A stretch of 64,000 nt of DNA, taken from assembly GCF_039376655.1 (NCBI RefSeq), contig NZ_CP135000.1, forward strand, positions 1 through 64,000. Direction: 5' to 3'. The first letter of the stretch is position 1. Each line of letters opens with the position of its first letter. Both the position numbers and the translations under genes were made by a program. Below are positions 26,603 through 38,865 of this stretch, one piece after another. The DNA comes from Buchnera aphidicola (Pseudoregma panicola) (GTDB lineage: Bacteria > Pseudomonadota > Gammaproteobacteria > Enterobacterales > Enterobacteriaceae). The notes beneath the pieces are model-generated. The model was given only the letters and a program-made list of their open reading frames with translations. It made no database searches and had not been told where the DNA came from.

Positions 26603-29600
26603 TTATAAATTTGAATTTAACATTTCTGATAAATTTGCTGAAGCTTCTTCAACTGTAGTTATATTTTTTTTAGTTTTTTCAACTTTATTTTTTTTATCTT
26701 TTATAATTTTAGATCGTTTTTTATGATAAGTATAACCGGTTCCAGCTGGTATTAATCTTCCTACTATTACATTTTCTTTTAATCCTCTAAGCTCATCTTT
26801 TTTTCCTGCAATTGATGATTCAGTTAGTACTCTAGTAGTTTCTTGAAAAGATGCAGCTGAAATAAAAGATTCAGTAGCTAAAGAAGCTTTTGTTATTCCA
26901 AGTAAATCTCTATTAAAAGTTGCTATTTTTTTATTTTTTTTATTTAAAATTTTATTTTCTAGAATTACTTTTGAGTATTCTACTTGTTCTTCATGTAAAA
27001 ATTTAGAATCTCCTGGATTTAATATAGTAGCTTTTCTTAACATTTGCCTTATTATAACTTCTATATGTTTATCATTTATTTTTACTCCTTGTAATTTATA
27101 TACTTCTTGTACTTCATTTATTATATATTTAGTAACAGATATAACTCCTCTTAATCTTAATATATCGTGTGGAGATTCTACACCTTCAGAAATTATATCT
27201 CCTTTTTCTATATATTCTCCTTCAAATATATTTAGTTGTCTCCATTTTGGTATCATTTCTTCATGTATATTTTCTTTTTTGTTATTAGGAGTAATTATTA
27301 ATCTTCTTTTTCCTTTTGTTTCTTTTCCAAATGATATTATTCCACTAATTTCTGCTAAAATAGCTAATTCTTTTGATTTTCTTGCTTCAAATAAATCAGC
27401 TACTCTTGGTAATCCTCCTGTGATATCTTTTGTTACACTAGATTCTTGTGGTATTTTAGCTATTATGTCTCCTGCTGATATTTTGGAATTATTTTCGAAT
27501 TGAACTACTGCTTTACCTGGTAAAAAATATTTAGAACTATTTTCAGAGTTTGATATATATACATTTTTTCCATATTCATCTACTATTCGTATAGATGGTC
27601 TTAAATCTTTTCCTAAATTAGTTCTTTCAGAAGTTTCTAATACTACTATAGAAGATAAACCTGTTAATTCATCTGTTTGTCTTATTATACTTTGGCTTTC
27701 TATCATTTCTGAAAATTTTATATATCCATTTGATTCAGATATTATAGGTATAGAATGAGGATCCCATTGAGCTACTATCTCTCCAGAAAACACATTTTTC
27801 TTATTATTTTTTTTTAACATAGAACCATATGGAATTTTATGTGTTTCTTTTATTCTTCCATGTTTGTCAATTATTCTTAATTCAGAATTTCTAGAAACAA
27901 TTATTATTTTACCATTTTTTTTTGTTACAGTTTTAGCATTGTTTAAATTTATAATTCCTGTATTTTTTACTTGTACAGCAGATTCTGCAGCTAGTCTAGA
28001 AGCAGCTCCTCCTATATGAAAGGTTCTCATTGTTAATTGTGTTCCAGGTTCTCCTATAGATTGAGCTGCTATTACTCCGACTGCTTCTCCTTTATTTACT
28101 AGTTTTCCTCTTGATAGATCTCTACCATAACATTTTGCGCATACTCCAAATTCAGTTTCACATTTTACTACTGTTCTAACCATTATTTCATTTATGGAAT
28201 ATTTTTCTAATTTTTTACATAGTTTTTCGTTTAATAATGTATTTTTTTTTATTAATATTTTTTTTGTTTCAGGTATTTTTATATTTTTAGAAGTTACTCT
28301 TCCTAATACTTTATCTCTTAGAGATTCTTTTATCTCTCCATTTTCTACTGTTATAAAAATTAACATTCCTTCATTAGTATTACAATCGTTTTGTGTTATT
28401 ACTAAATCTTGAGCTACATCTACTAATCTTCTAGTTAAATATCCAGAATTTGCAGTTTTAAGAGCAGTATCTGCTAGACCTTTTCTAGCTCCATGTGTTG
28501 ATATAAAATATTGCAATACATTTAGACCTTCTCTAAAATTTGCTATTATTGGAGTTTCTATTATAGATCCATCTGGTTTTGCCATTAGTCCTCTCATTCC
28601 AGCTAGTTGTCTTATTTGTGCAGCTGAACCTCTAGCTCCTGAATCAGCCATTATAAAAATACTATTAAATGAAGTTTGTTTTTCAATATTTCCTTTTTTA
28701 TTTAATACTTTTTCTGTAGAAAGATTTTTCATCATAGCTTTAGATACTTTTTCATTTGCATTAGACCATATATCTATAACTTTGTTATATCTTTCTCCTG
28801 CTGTTACTAATCCAGAATGAAATTGTTCTTGTATTTCTGATACTTCATTTTCTGCATCTAATATTATATCATATTTTTCTTTAGGAATTATCATGTCGTC
28901 TATTCCTACAGATGCTCCTGATTTAGCAGCATAATGAAAACCTGTATACATTATTTGATCTGCAAATGTTACAGTTTTTTTTAGTCCTAATATTCTATAA
29001 CATGTATTTAACATTTCAGAAATAGATTTTTTTTCTAATACTTTATTTATTAAAGAAAAAGGTAATCCCTTTGGGACTATATTCCATAAAATTGATCTTC
29101 CTATTGTTGTTTTAACTATTTTCATTTTTTTTTGAAAAAGTTTTTTTTTAATTTTTTTGTATTCTATTATTCTAACTTTTACTATAGTATGTAATGATAT
29201 CATATTAGAATAATACATTCTTTCAGCTTCATTAGATCCTGTTAATATAGTTCCTTCTCCTTTTAAATTTATTTTTTCTCTAGTCATATAATATAATCCT
29301 AGTACTACATCCTGAGAAGGAACTATTATTGGTTCTCCATTTGCTGGAGATAAAATATTTTTTGTTGACATCATTAAAGATGATGCTTCTTTTTGAGCTT
29401 TAGTAGTTAAAGGAATATGTACAGCCATTTGATCTCCATCAAAGTCTGCATTATATGCTGCACAAACTAATGGATGTAATTGAATTGCTTTTCCTTCTAT
29501 TAAAATAGGTTGAAATGCTTGTATTCCTAATCTATGTAAAGTAGGAGCTCTATTTAATAAAATTGGATGTTTTTTTATAACTTTATCTAATATATCCCAT

Positions 29601-30823
29601 ACTATAGAATCTTCTTTTTCTACCATTTTTTTTGCTGATTTTATTGTATTAGCTAATCCTTTTGATTCTAATTTTCCATATATAAATGGTTTGAAAAGTT
29701 CTAGTGCCATTTTTTTAGGCAATCCACATTGACTAAGTTTTAAATATGGACCAACAGTTATAACTGATCTTCCAGAATAGTCTACTCTTTTACCTAATAG
29801 ATTTTGTCTAAATCTTCCTTGTTTTCCTTTTATCATATCTGCTAATGATTTTAATGGTCTTTTGTTTGATCCTATTATAGCTCTTCCTCTTCTTCCATTG
29901 TCTAAAAGAGCATCTACAGCTTCTTGAAGCATTCTTTTTTCATTTCTTACTATTATATCAGGAGCTGAAAGTTCTAATAATCTTTTTAATCTATTATTTC
30001 TATTTATAACTCTTCTATATAAATCATTTAAATCAGATGTTGCAAATCTTCCTCCATCTAATGGAACTAAAGGTCTTAGATCTGGAGGTAAAACTGGAAG
30101 AACATTAAATATCATCCATTCTGGTTTATTATTAGATTGTAAAAATGAATCTATTAATTTTATTCTTTTAGAAATTTTCTTTTTTTTATTATCAGAATTT
30201 ACTTTTTTAAATTTTTTTCTTAACTTTAAAGAATATTTTTTTAAATTTATATTTTTTAATAAAGTTTGTATAGCTTCAGCTCCCATTTTAGCTATAAAAT
30301 TTTCTCCAAATTCTTCTATTGATTTTATATATTTATCTTCAGATAATATTTGTTTTTTTTTTAGGTTAGTTGATCCAGAACTTATTACTATATATGATTC
30401 GAAATATAACACTCTTTCTATATCTTTTAATGGTATATCTAATAATAATCCTATTCTTGATGGTAAAGATTTTAAAAACCAAATATGTGCTATTGGAGAT
30501 GCTAATTCTATATGACCCATTCTGTCTCTTCTTACTTTGCTATTAGTTACTTCTACTCCACATTTTTCACATATTACTCCTCTATGCTTTAAACGCTTAT
30601 ATTTTCCACATAAACATTCATAATCTTTTACTGGGCCAAAAATTTTAGCACAAAATAATCCTTCTCTCTCTGGTTTGAAAGTTCTATAATTTATAGTCTC
30701 TGGTTTTTTTACTTCTCCAAATGACCAAGATCTTATTATGTCTGGTGAAGATAATGAAATTTTTATAGAATCAAATTCTATAGTTTTTGTTTTTCCTTTT
30801 AAAAATTTTATTAAATTTTTCAA
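26603..30823 (-). CDS. rpoC: RNA polymerase subunit beta-prime
   Basis: Largest RNA polymerase subunit, 1406 residues (E. coli 1407). Zinc site 1 is in [20 protein letters not shown], the catalytic metal site is [15 protein letters not shown], the bridge-helix region has [22 protein letters not shown], and zinc site 2 includes [15 protein letters not shown]. No interruption despite many homopolymers. Ends with an asparagine-rich tail. It lies 60 bases downstream of rpoB. Confidence 0.99.
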   Translation of the reverse strand: MKNLIKFLKGKTKTIEFDSIKISLSSPDIIRSWSFGEVKKPETINYRTFKPEREGLFCAKIFGPVKDYECLCGKYKRLKHRGVICEKCGVEVTNSKVRRDRMGHIELASPIAHIWFLKSLPSRIGLLLDIPLKDIERVLYFESYIVISSGSTNLKKKQILSEDKYIKSIEEFGENFIAKMGAEAIQTLLKNINLKKYSLKLRKKFKKVNSDNKKKKISKRIKLIDSFLQSNNKPEWMIFNVLPVLPPDLRPLVPLDGGRFATSDLNDLYRRVINRNNRLKRLLELSAPDIIVRNEKRMLQEAVDALLDNGRRGRAIIGSNKRPLKSLADMIKGKQGRFRQNLLGKRVDYSGRSVITVGPYLKLSQCGLPKKMALELFKPFIYGKLESKGLANTIKSAKKMVEKEDSIVWDILDKVIKKHPILLNRAPTLHRLGIQAFQPILIEGKAIQLHPLVCAAYNADFDGDQMAVHIPLTTKAQKEASSLMMSTKNILSPANGEPIIVPSQDVVLGLYYMTREKINLKGEGTILTGSNEAERMYYSNMISLHTIVKVRIIEYKKIKKKLFQKKMKIVKTTIGRSILWNIVPKGLPFSLINKVLEKKSISEMLNTCYRILGLKKTVTFADQIMYTGFHYAAKSGASVGIDDMIIPKEKYDIILDAENEVSEIQEQFHSGLVTAGERYNKVIDIWSNANEKVSKAMMKNLSTEKVLNKKGNIEKQTSFNSIFIMADSGARGSAAQIRQLAGMRGLMAKPDGSIIETPIIANFREGLNVLQYFISTHGARKGLADTALKTANSGYLTRRLVDVAQDLVITQNDCNTNEGMLIFITVENGEIKESLRDKVLGRVTSKNIKIPETKKILIKKNTLLNEKLCKKLEKYSINEIMVRTVVKCETEFGVCAKCYGRDLSRGKLVNKGEAVGVIAAQSIGEPGTQLTMRTFHIGGAASRLAAESAVQVKNTGIINLNNAKTVTKKNGKIIIVSRNSELRIIDKHGRIKETHKIPYGSMLKKNNKKNVFSGEIVAQWDPHSIPIISESNGYIKFSEMIESQSIIRQTDELTGLSSIVVLETSERTNLGKDLRPSIRIVDEYGKNVYISNSENSSKYFLPGKAVVQFENNSKISAGDIIAKIPQESSVTKDITGGLPRVADLFEARKSKELAILAEISGIISFGKETKGKRRLIITPNNKKENIHEEMIPKWRQLNIFEGEYIEKGDIISEGVESPHDILRLRGVISVTKYIINEVQEVYKLQGVKINDKHIEVIIRQMLRKATILNPGDSKFLHEEQVEYSKVILENKILNKKNKKIATFNRDLLGITKASLATESFISAASFQETTRVLTESSIAGKKDELRGLKENVIVGRLIPAGTGYTYHKKRSKIIKDKKNKVEKTKKNITTVEEASANLSEMLNSNL

Positions 30824-30883
30824 AATATGTTCTCTATTAATAAAAAATATTAATTAATTTTTTTTATAAATTTATGTATATTT

Positions 30884-33800
30884 TTATTTACTTTCTAATT
30901 CAATATTTATACCTAAAGATCTTATTTCTTTTAATAATACATTAAAAGATTCTGGCATTCCTGGATTCATTTTATAATTTCCATCTACAATATTTTTATA
31001 TATTTTAGTTCTACCACTTACATCATCTGATTTTACTGTAAGCATTTCTTGTAAAGTATTAGATGCTCCATATGCTTCTAAAGCCCAAACTTCCATTTCT
31101 CCGAATCTTTGACCTCCAAATTGTGCTTTTCCTCCTAGTGGTTGTTGAGTTATTAAACTATATGATCCTGTAGATCTTGCATGCATTTTATCATCTACTA
31201 AATGATTTAACTTTAACATGTACATATATCCTACTGTTACAGGTCTTTCAAACTTTTCTCCAGTTTTTCCATCAAATAAAGTTATTTGACCTGATGTAGG
31301 GCAATTAGCTAATTTTAGCATTTCTTTTATTTCTATTTCTTTCGCTCCATCAAAAACAGGTGTAGATATTGGAAATCCTTTAGTAAAATTTTTTGCTAAA
31401 GTTAATATTTCATGTTTTGAAAATTTATTTAAATTAATTTTTTGTTGTATATTTTTTCCTAAATTAAATACTTTTTGTATATATTTTTTTATTTTGTTTA
31501 TATTTTTATTTTTTTTTAACATTTTTTTAATATTTTTTCCTATTCCTTTAGATGCCATACCAAGGTGAGTTTCTAGTATTTGTCCTATATTCATTCTAGA
31601 AGGAACTCCTAATGGATTTAATACTATATCAATTGGATTACCAAAATTATCATATGGCATATCTTCTACTGGATTTATTTTTGATATTACACCTTTGTTT
31701 CCATGCCTTCCTGCCATTTTATCTCCAACTTGTATTTGTCTTTTTGTAGCTAAATATATTTTTACAATTTTTAGAATTCCTGGAGCTAAATCATCACCTT
31801 TTAGTATTTTTTTTTTTGTTATATATATTTTTTTTTTAAGTTCTTTTTTAAGATTTTTATATTTTTTTAAAAAAAAATTTATTGTTTTTTTTTCTTTTTC
31901 GTTAATATTTTTTCTAAACAAAGATGTTTTTGTAATTTTTAATATTTCAGATTTAGAAAATTTTTTTAAAAAATTTATTTTATAAATTTTTTTAAATATA
32001 TTTTTTTTTAAAATTTTAAATTTTTCTAAAAAATTTTTTTTTATTTTTTTTATATTAATTTCTTCAATTTCTAAAGTTCTTTTATCTTTTTTAACTCCAT
32101 CTCTAGTAAATATTTGAACATCTATTACTGTTCCGGTTATTCCATTCGGAACTCTTAAAGATGAATCCTTTACGTCTGAAGCTTTTTCTCCAAATATGGC
32201 TCTTAATAATTTTTCTTCTGGAGTTAATTGAGTTTCTCCTTTTGGTGTTACTTTTCCTACTAATATATCATTTTCTTTTACTTCTGCTCCTATATATACT
32301 ATTCCTGATTCATCTAGTTTAGAAAGTGCGTTTTCTCCTACATTTGGTATATCTGAAGTTATTTCTTCTGCTCCCAATTTTGTATCTCTAGATATACAAG
32401 ATAATTCTTGTATATGTATTGTTGTAAATCTATCTTCTTTTACTACTTTTTCTGATATTAATATTGAATCTTCAAAATTATATCCATTCCATGGCATGAA
32501 TGCTACTCTTAAATTTTGTCCTAGTGCTAATTCTCCAAGATCTGTAGAAGTTCCATCAGCTAATACATCTCCTTTAATTACTTTCTCATTAATTTTTACA
32601 CATGGAATTTGATTAATACATGTGTTTTGATTTGATCTAGAATATTTAGTTAAATTATAAATGTCTATTCCTAGTTTATTTTTATTGTTATTATCTTTTG
32701 TTTTTATAACTATTTTCAAAGCGTCTACATATTGTACTTTTCCGCTTCTTTTAGAAATTACTGTAACTCCTGAGTCTAAAGCTACATATCTTTCCATTCC
32801 AGTTCCTATTAGAGGTTTTTCTGATTTAAGTGTAGGAACTGCTTGTCTTTGCATATTAGCTCCCATTAAAGCTCTATTTGCATCATCATGTTCTAAAAAT
32901 GGTATTAGAGAAGCTCCAACTGACACTATTTGTTGAGTTGATATGTCCATATAATTAATTTGATGTTTATTAAATAACCCTGATTCTCCTTTGTATCTGC
33001 ATGTTATTAGTTCTTCTGTAAATTCATTTTTTTTGTCTATATTTGAATTAGCTTGAGCTATTATATATTGAGATTCTTCTATTGCAGATAAGTAATAAAT
33101 TTTATTTGTTACTGTTCCTTTTATAACTTTTCTATACGGAGTTTCTAAAAAACCATATTTATTAATTTTTGCGTATACTGATAAGGAATTTATTAATCCT
33201 ATGTTTGGGCCTTCTGGTGTTTCTATAGGACAAACTCTTCCATAATGAGTAGGATGTACATCTCTTACTTCAAATCCAGCTCTTTCTCTTGTTAAACCGC
33301 CTACACCTAAAGCAGATATTCTTCTTTTGTGTGTTATTTCTGCTAAAGGATTATTTTGATCCATAAATTGAGATAATTGACTTGAACCAAAAAATTCTTT
33401 TATAGATGCAGATATAGGTTTAGCATTAACTATGTCTTGAGGCATTAAAGAATCTATATCATTTAAAGATAGTCTTTCTTTTACTGATCTTTCTACTCTT
33501 ACAAGACCTACTCTAAATTGATTTTCTACCATTTCTCCTACTGATCTTATTCTTCTATTTCCTAAATGATCTATATCATCTATTTGACCATTTCCATTTC
33601 TTATATCTATTAATTTTTTTATTACATCTATAATGTCTTTTTTTTCTAAAATTGTAGGACCTTTTATATAATCTCTCAATAAAGATCTATTTAATTTCAT
33701 TCTTCCAACTATAGATAAATCATATCTATCTTCTGAAAAAAATAAATTTTTAAATAAAGTTTTTGCTGCTTCTTTAGCTGGTGGCTCTCCAGGTCTCATC

Positions 33801-34909
33801 ATTCTATATATTTCTATAAGAGATTGATTTCTACTATTAGTAGAATCTATTTTTATAGTATTTGATATATATGGTCCTTGATCTAAATCATTTGTGAATA
33901 TTGTTTCTATTTTTTTTATTTCAGATTTTATTATTTTATTTATAATTTTTATAGAAAATTCATTATTTGCTGATATTATTTTTTTATTGTTATTTTTATT
34001 AAAATAATTATTAGCAGAAATTTTTCCTATTAAGTATTCAATTGGTACTTTTATTTTTTTTATTTTATCTTTTTTTAATTTTTTTATATGGTTTATTGTA
34101 ATTTTTTTACCTTTTTTTATATATATCTTTTTATTATGTAATATATTAAAAAATATAGTTTCTCCTCTTAATCTTTCTGGGTATAATTTCATATAAAATT
34201 TATTTTTTATAATTTCAAAAGTGTCTTTTTTAAAAAATATGTTTAGTATTTCTTCTTTATTATAATTCATAGCTTTTAAAAATATACTTATTGGAAGTTT
34301 TCTTCTTCTATCTATTCTTACAAATAAGTTATCTTTTTGATCAAATTCAAAATCTAACCATGATCCTCTATATGGTATTATTCTAGCACTGTATAATATT
34401 TTTCCTGATGAATGTGTTTTACCTTTATCACTATCGAAAAATACTCCTGGACTTCTATGTAATTGTGATACTACTACTCTTTCTGTTCCATTAATTATAA
34501 AAGTTCCATTTTTTGTCATTAATGGTATGTCTCCCATATATACTTTTTGTTCTTTTATTTTTTTAATTTTTTTTTTTTCTAAAGAATCTTTTTCATATAT
34601 TATTAATCTTAAATTTACTTTTAATGGAGACGAATAAGTTAAACCTCTAGTATGACATTCTTTTACATTAAATGTATTTGTTCCAAGTTTATAGTCAATA
34701 TATTGTAATTCTGCTGTGAAATTATAGTTTTTTATTGGAAATACTGATTTAAATGCAGATTCTAAACCATATATACTTTTTTTATCTTTTTTAATAAATT
34801 TTTTAAATGAATTTATTTGTACAGATAGAAGATATGGTATTTCTAGTACTTTAGGTCTTTTACTAAAGTTTTTTCTAATTCTTTTTTTTTCAGTATAAGA
34901 GTAAATCAT
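30884..34909 (-). CDS. rpoB: RNA polymerase subunit beta
   Basis: Second large RNA polymerase subunit, 1341 residues (E. coli 1342). The rifampicin region ([21 protein letters not shown]), [32 protein letters not shown] and the C-terminal [15 protein letters not shown] are intact. The insertion around residues 960-1060 is drifted into lysine-rich sequence. Transcribed with rplJL upstream and rpoC downstream. Confidence 0.99.
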   Translation of the reverse strand: MIYSYTEKKRIRKNFSKRPKVLEIPYLLSVQINSFKKFIKKDKKSIYGLESAFKSVFPIKNYNFTAELQYIDYKLGTNTFNVKECHTRGLTYSSPLKVNLRLIIYEKDSLEKKKIKKIKEQKVYMGDIPLMTKNGTFIINGTERVVVSQLHRSPGVFFDSDKGKTHSSGKILYSARIIPYRGSWLDFEFDQKDNLFVRIDRRRKLPISIFLKAMNYNKEEILNIFFKKDTFEIIKNKFYMKLYPERLRGETIFFNILHNKKIYIKKGKKITINHIKKLKKDKIKKIKVPIEYLIGKISANNYFNKNNNKKIISANNEFSIKIINKIIKSEIKKIETIFTNDLDQGPYISNTIKIDSTNSRNQSLIEIYRMMRPGEPPAKEAAKTLFKNLFFSEDRYDLSIVGRMKLNRSLLRDYIKGPTILEKKDIIDVIKKLIDIRNGNGQIDDIDHLGNRRIRSVGEMVENQFRVGLVRVERSVKERLSLNDIDSLMPQDIVNAKPISASIKEFFGSSQLSQFMDQNNPLAEITHKRRISALGVGGLTRERAGFEVRDVHPTHYGRVCPIETPEGPNIGLINSLSVYAKINKYGFLETPYRKVIKGTVTNKIYYLSAIEESQYIIAQANSNIDKKNEFTEELITCRYKGESGLFNKHQINYMDISTQQIVSVGASLIPFLEHDDANRALMGANMQRQAVPTLKSEKPLIGTGMERYVALDSGVTVISKRSGKVQYVDALKIVIKTKDNNNKNKLGIDIYNLTKYSRSNQNTCINQIPCVKINEKVIKGDVLADGTSTDLGELALGQNLRVAFMPWNGYNFEDSILISEKVVKEDRFTTIHIQELSCISRDTKLGAEEITSDIPNVGENALSKLDESGIVYIGAEVKENDILVGKVTPKGETQLTPEEKLLRAIFGEKASDVKDSSLRVPNGITGTVIDVQIFTRDGVKKDKRTLEIEEINIKKIKKNFLEKFKILKKNIFKKIYKINFLKKFSKSEILKITKTSLFRKNINEKEKKTINFFLKKYKNLKKELKKKIYITKKKILKGDDLAPGILKIVKIYLATKRQIQVGDKMAGRHGNKGVISKINPVEDMPYDNFGNPIDIVLNPLGVPSRMNIGQILETHLGMASKGIGKNIKKMLKKNKNINKIKKYIQKVFNLGKNIQQKINLNKFSKHEILTLAKNFTKGFPISTPVFDGAKEIEIKEMLKLANCPTSGQITLFDGKTGEKFERPVTVGYMYMLKLNHLVDDKMHARSTGSYSLITQQPLGGKAQFGGQRFGEMEVWALEAYGASNTLQEMLTVKSDDVSGRTKIYKNIVDGNYKMNPGMPESFNVLLKEIRSLGINIELESK

Positions 34910-34987
34910 TATTTTCCTCTTAATGATATAATAATTTTTATATTAATTTTATGTTTTATATAAAATGTTTTTATATTTTATATTTAT

Positions 34988-35016
34988 ACTGGTGATTTTT
35001 TATTGTAATCACCAGT
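34988..35016 (-). terminator. rplL-rpoB intergenic hairpin (attenuator position)
   Basis: A perfect 10-pair stem (ACTGGTGATT at 34988-34997 and its complement at 35007-35016) between rplL and rpoB. E. coli has an attenuator and an RNase III site in this same gap. Read in the direction of the operon, the stem is not followed by a clean T-run, so partial termination or processing fits better than full termination. Confidence 0.55.
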
Positions 35017-35045
35017 TTTTTATTTTATTCAAAATTTTTATATAG

Positions 35046-35414
35046 TTATTTTATTTCTACTGTTGCTCCTGATTTTTCTAATATATTTTTTATGTCTTCT
35101 GATTCTTTTTTGTTTATATTTTCTTTTATAATCGTTGGAGCTGAATCCACTATATCTTTAGATTCCTTTAATCCTAAATTAGTTATACTTCTAATTGCTT
35201 TTATAACTGATATTTTATTAGGTCCTATTGATTTCAAAAATACTTTAAATTCTGTTTTTTCTTTTTCTTTTTCTGTTTGTAATACATTTTTATTTTGATA
35301 TATATCTTTAGATGATATGTTAAACTTTTTTTCCATTATTGAAATTAGATCCATAACATTTTTTACAGACATTTTTTCTATTTCTTTAACTATTTTTTCT
35401 TTGCTTATTGACAT
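35046..35414 (-). CDS. rplL: 50S ribosomal protein L7/L12
   Basis: Stalk protein that recruits translation factors. It has 122 residues (E. coli 121). The N-terminal dimerisation part (IVKEIEKMSVKNVMDLISIME) is followed by a hinge that has become lysine/glutamate-rich rather than alanine-rich, and the C-terminal globular domain (FKVFLKSIGPNKISVIKAIRSITNLGLKE) is clear. Follows rplJ by 8 bases. Confidence 0.97.
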   Translation of the reverse strand: MSISKEKIVKEIEKMSVKNVMDLISIMEKKFNISSKDIYQNKNVLQTEKEKEKTEFKVFLKSIGPNKISVIKAIRSITNLGLKESKDIVDSAPTIIKENINKKESEDIKNILEKSGATVEIK

Positions 35415-35422
35415 TTTTTTTC

Positions 35423-35920
35423 CTAATTTATAATTTTGTTTTGTTTTTTATTTTTTATTATATTAATTATTTTTATTAATCTTATTATGCATATTTCTTT
35501 TAAAAAATTAATTAGTTTAATTATTGATTCTTTATATGTAGGCATAGTGGACAATTCTAATGTAGATATTATTTTACCTTCAAATGATCCAACTATAGAT
35601 TTGAAATTAGGATTTTTTTTTTCAAATTTTTTAAATAATCTTGCAGCGCTTCCAGGATGTTTTATAGAATATGCTATTAAAGTAGGTCCTTTTATTTTTT
35701 TTTTTAAACATTCAAATTTTGTATTTTTTATAGATATTTTTAATAAAGTATTTTTTATAATTTTTATTATTATGTCTTTTTTTGAAGATTTTTTTCTTAA
35801 AGAATTAATTTCATTTGCAGTTATTTTAGAAAAATTAATTATAATTGCTGATTGTGCTTTTTTGGTAAAATTAGATATTTTTTCTACTAATTTTTTTTTT
35901 TTTTCTATGTTTAATATCAT
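35423..35920 (-). CDS. rplJ: 50S ribosomal protein L10
   Basis: Base of the L7/L12 stalk. It has 165 residues, the E. coli length. The sequence is drifted but the N-terminal KKKLVEKISNFTKKAQSAIIINFSKITANEINSLR and the GPTLIAYS segment fit L10. The 205-base gap between rplA and rplJ is where E. coli has the L10 leader that the L10-L12 complex binds; no equivalent structure is obvious. Confidence 0.94.
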   Translation of the reverse strand: MILNIEKKKKLVEKISNFTKKAQSAIIINFSKITANEINSLRKKSSKKDIIIKIIKNTLLKISIKNTKFECLKKKIKGPTLIAYSIKHPGSAARLFKKFEKKNPNFKSIVGSFEGKIISTLELSTMPTYKESIIKLINFLKEICIIRLIKIINIIKNKKQNKIIN

Positions 35921-36125
35921 ATTTATACTATTTCCTAAGATTTTAAAATATTTTATAAAAATATTTTTAAATTAATTATAATTTTTTATATAATATTATT
36001 TTTTATTTTTTAATTACATATATTATTTTATTTTCTTATTTTTTAAGTGTATAAAAATATAATATTTTTAGGATAATAATTAGATATTAGAGTTATTTTT
36101 TATGATAAATTTTTAAAAAATTATT

Positions 36126-36815
36126 TTATATATTTAAATCATAATGATTTATTAATATAGATCCACCCATAGTAGTAGATAAATAAATTTTTTTAAAAAA
36201 TTCACCTTTTATTTTGGAAGGTTTTATTTTATTTAATGATTTGATAAGTGTAAAAAAATTTTCTTTTATCTGTTTATTAGTAAAATTTACTTTTCCTATA
36301 GAAGTATGTATTATTCCATTTTTATCATTTTTATATTTTATTTGCCCATTTTTTATTTTTTTTATAGTATCGAATATGTTGTTTGTTATAGTTCCAAATT
36401 TTATATTTGGCATAAGTCCTCTAGGCCCTAATATATATCCTAATTTTCCAACTGTTTTCATAGATTCAGGTGAAGATATTACTATATTGAAATTTTTTAT
36501 TTTTTTTTTAATATTTTTTATATTTTCTTGATAAATATAGTCTGCTTTTGCTTTTTTTGCTAGTTCTATATTTTTACCTTGTGTAAATACTAAAACTTTG
36601 ATTTTTTTACCTAATCCGTGAGGAAGAATTACTTTATTTTTTATATTTTGTTCAGGTTTTTTTGTATCTATATTTAGATTAATAGAAACATCTAAACTTT
36701 CTACGAAATTAGTCTTTGGAAATTTTTTTAATATTTTTATACATTCTTCAAATTTATATATTTTTTTTTTTTTTATATTATATATTTTTTTCATTCTTTT
36801 AGAATTACTTTTCAT
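36126..36815 (-). CDS. rplA: 50S ribosomal protein L1
   Basis: L1 stalk protein, which helps release deacylated tRNA. It has 229 residues (E. coli 234). Signatures: VESLDVSINLNIDTKKPEQNIKNKVILPHGLGK, and PSPESMKTVGKLGYILGPRGLMPN-like segment in the centre (here SSPESMKTVGKLGYILGPR). It follows rplK by 4 bases. Confidence 0.96.
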   Translation of the reverse strand: MKSNSKRMKKIYNIKKKKIYKFEECIKILKKFPKTNFVESLDVSINLNIDTKKPEQNIKNKVILPHGLGKKIKVLVFTQGKNIELAKKAKADYIYQENIKNIKKKIKNFNIVISSPESMKTVGKLGYILGPRGLMPNIKFGTITNNIFDTIKKIKNGQIKYKNDKNGIIHTSIGKVNFTNKQIKENFFTLIKSLNKIKPSKIKGEFFKKIYLSTTMGGSILINHYDLNI

Positions 36816-36819
36816 TTTT

Positions 36820-37248
36820 TTAATCTTCTATTATTAAACCTATAGATTTAGCAGTTCCTATTATAGAAAGTGCTATTTTATTTATGTTATTACTATTCAT
36901 ATCTTTAATTTTTATATTTGATATTTCTTTTATTTGTTTATTAGTAATTTTTCCTATTTTGTTTTTTTTGTTTTCTCCGGATCCTTTATCTACTTTTGCC
37001 ATTCTTTTTAATAATATAGATGCAGGTGGTGTTTTAGTAATAAATGTAAATGTTTTATCAGAAAAAACAGATATTATTACTGGTATAGGAATACCTTTTT
37101 CTAAATTTTTAGTTTTTTCATTGAAATTTTTACAGAATTCCATAATATTTATTCCTTTTTGACCTAATGCAGGACCAACAGGAGGACTTGGATTTGCCAT
37201 ACCTGATAATACTTGTAATTTTATATAACTTTGTATTTTTTTTGACAT
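36820..37248 (-). CDS. rplK: 50S ribosomal protein L11
   Basis: Part of the GTPase-associated centre. It has 142 residues, the E. coli length. The N-terminal domain has the [21 protein letters not shown] signature, and the C-terminal rRNA-binding domain has [20 protein letters not shown] and the end [14 protein letters not shown]. Located between nusG and rplA as in E. coli. Confidence 0.97.
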   Translation of the reverse strand: MSKKIQSYIKLQVLSGMANPSPPVGPALGQKGINIMEFCKNFNEKTKNLEKGIPIPVIISVFSDKTFTFITKTPPASILLKRMAKVDKGSGENKKNKIGKITNKQIKEISNIKIKDMNSNNINKIALSIIGTAKSIGLIIED

Positions 37249-37267
37249 AATAATTTGCCTTTAATTT

Positions 37268-37806
37268 TTACATTTTTTCTATTTGAGAAAAATTTAATTC
37301 TACAGGTGTAGATCTTCCAAATATTGATACAGAAACTGTTAATCTATTTTTATCATAATCTACATTTTCTACTATACCATTGAAATCTGAAAATGGTCCG
37401 TGTTTTATCCTTATTGTTTCACCTGGCTCAAATAATATTTTAGGTCTTGGTTTATTTTCTATTTTTTTAAGTTTTTTTATTATATCATCTACATCTTTTT
37501 TTTTGATTGGTATAGGATTTTCTGGAGATCCTCCTATAAATCCTAATACTTTTGGCACATTTCTTATTATATGCCAATTTTCATCGTTCATTACCATATT
37601 TATTAATATATATCCTGGAAAAAATTTATTTTCACTTTTTTTTTTTTTCCATTTTTTATTTCTATAACTTCTTCTGTTGGTATCATTATTTCACCAAACA
37701 TTTTTTGTACATTATTTATTTTAATATGTTTTTTTATTAAATCAGCTACTTTATTTTCTAATCCTGAAAAAGATTGAATTACATACCATTTTTTCTCATA
37801 ATTCAT
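37268..37806 (-). CDS. nusG: Transcription antitermination factor NusG, interrupted at a poly(A) tract
   Basis: NusG binds RNA polymerase and couples it to Rho or the ribosome. The first part ([38 protein letters not shown]) is open from ATG 37806 and stops at about 37603, soon after a run of 13 A on the coding strand (37636-37648). The rest continues in another phase: [34 protein letters not shown], and the KOW part [19 protein letters not shown]. One added A restores [14 protein letters not shown] and 179 residues (E. coli 181). Both halves are well conserved, so it is probably functional. Confidence 0.93.
37636..37648 (-). repeat. A13 homopolymer (coding strand) carrying the nusG frameshift
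   Basis: Thirteen T on the plus strand, read as A on the coding strand. Fourteen would join the two NusG segments with the residue count expected from E. coli (four lysines between the glycine and the serine). Confidence 0.9.
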
Positions 37807-37807
37807 T

Positions 37808-38158
37808 TTATAACCTTATGTAAATAATTTTTGATATTATATAAAATAATATATTATCTATTATCCATAAAACAATTGATATTATAGTAGTTAAAAATAT
37901 TATTATTATAGATATATAAAATATTTCTTTTTTTTTTGGCCATTCTATTTTTTCTAACTCTAATTTAGTTTCTCTTATAAATTTTAGTATATTGCAATAT
38001 TTTATTATATTTTTTATTAAATATAGTGATATAAAAGAAGAAAAAATTAAAAATATTATTTTACTTTTTAAGTTTCTATTTATATAGAAATATAATATAG
38101 ACAAAATTTCTAAAGATAAAAATAACATTATTATAAATATTTTATTTTTTTTTTTCAT
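37808..38158 (-). CDS. secE: Preprotein translocase subunit SecE
   Basis: Small clamp subunit of the SecYEG channel. It has 116 residues (E. coli 127), three hydrophobic stretches, and the conserved cytoplasmic amphipathic helix FIRETKLELEKIEWPKKKE before the last membrane segment. It is one base upstream of nusG and downstream of the tRNA cluster; tufB is absent from this position. Confidence 0.95.
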   Translation of the reverse strand: MKKKNKIFIIMLFLSLEILSILYFYINRNLKSKIIFLIFSSFISLYLIKNIIKYCNILKFIRETKLELEKIEWPKKKEIFYISIIIIFLTTIISIVLWIIDNILFYIISKIIYIRL

Positions 38159-38270
38159 AGTATTTTTAAATTTTATTAATATATTAAATAATAATTAAAA
38201 TATATAATATAAAAAATAAATAAATTTAAAAAAAATTTATATTAATAAAAATATTTTATTTTTATATAAT

Positions 38271-38342
38271 TGCTGATACCCAGATTTGAACTGGGATCTC
38301 ACTCTTACCAAGAGCGTGCTCTTCCTACTAAGCTATATCAGC
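38271..38342 (-). tRNA. tRNA-Thr (anticodon GGT)
   Basis: A 72-base cloverleaf with acceptor arms GCTGATA and TATCAGC, discriminator A, anticodon loop TTGGTAA and T-arm CCAGTTCAAATCTGG. It matches E. coli thrT. No CCA encoded. Last of four tRNA genes before secE. Confidence 0.96.
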
Positions 38343-38360
38343 TTTTAAAAACTATTATAT

Positions 38361-38432
38361 AGCAGGCAGCGGGAATCGAACCCGCATTATTAACTTGGAA
38401 GGCTAAAGTAATAACCATTATACTATGCCTGC
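38361..38432 (-). tRNA. tRNA-Gly (anticodon TCC)
   Basis: Acceptor arms GCAGGCA and TGCCTGC with discriminator T, anticodon loop CTTCCAA and T-arm GCGGGTTCGATTCCCGC. It corresponds to E. coli glyT. No CCA encoded. Confidence 0.96.
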
Positions 38433-38455
38433 TTTTTTAAAATATGAAAAAATTT

Positions 38456-38537
38456 TGGTGGGAGAAGGATTCGAACCTTCGAAGTCTTAGACGGCAGATT
38501 TACAGTCTGCTCCCTTTAACCGCTCGGGAATCCCACC
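38456..38537 (-). tRNA. tRNA-Tyr (anticodon GTA)
   Basis: An 82-base class II tRNA with acceptor GGTGGGA, anticodon loop CTGTAAA, a long variable arm and T-arm GAAGGTTCGAATCCTTC. It corresponds to E. coli tyrU. No CCA encoded. Confidence 0.96.
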
Positions 38538-38578
38538 TAAAAATTTTATTTTAATAAAAACAGTTTCATAAATTAATA

Positions 38579-38651
38579 TGCCGGCTACCGGAATTGAACT
38601 GGTGACCTACTGATTACAAATCAGTTGCTCTACCTGCTGAGCTAAGCCGGC
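38579..38651 (-). tRNA. tRNA-Thr (anticodon TGT)
   Basis: Acceptor arms GCCGGCT and AGCCGGC, discriminator A, anticodon loop TTTGTAA, T-arm CCAGTTCAATTCCGG. It corresponds to E. coli thrU and is the first gene of the cluster. No CCA encoded. The 214-base spacer up to metF shows no gene; murB, found in this area in other Buchnera, is absent. Confidence 0.96.
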
Positions 38652-38865
38652 TAATATATTTTTAAAGCAAATTTTTACATATATTCTGAAATATTATATT
38701 TTTTTTTTTATTTAATGTAAAGAATTAATTATATTATTTAATATATTTTATATATTATATAAAAATTTTAATTTTATTTTAACTTTTTAATATAAAATTT
38801 TTTATAATAATAATTATAATATTTTTTTATGATATTATTTTTAATATAATAATTTAATTTTCTAA

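Noticed and set aside
35436-35975. 179-codon plus-strand frame opposite rplJ
   Set aside because: Shadow of a lysine-rich gene: antisense of AAA/AAT codons gives a phenylalanine/isoleucine-rich frame without stops. Many similar frames oppose rpoB, rplA, rpoD and dnaG.
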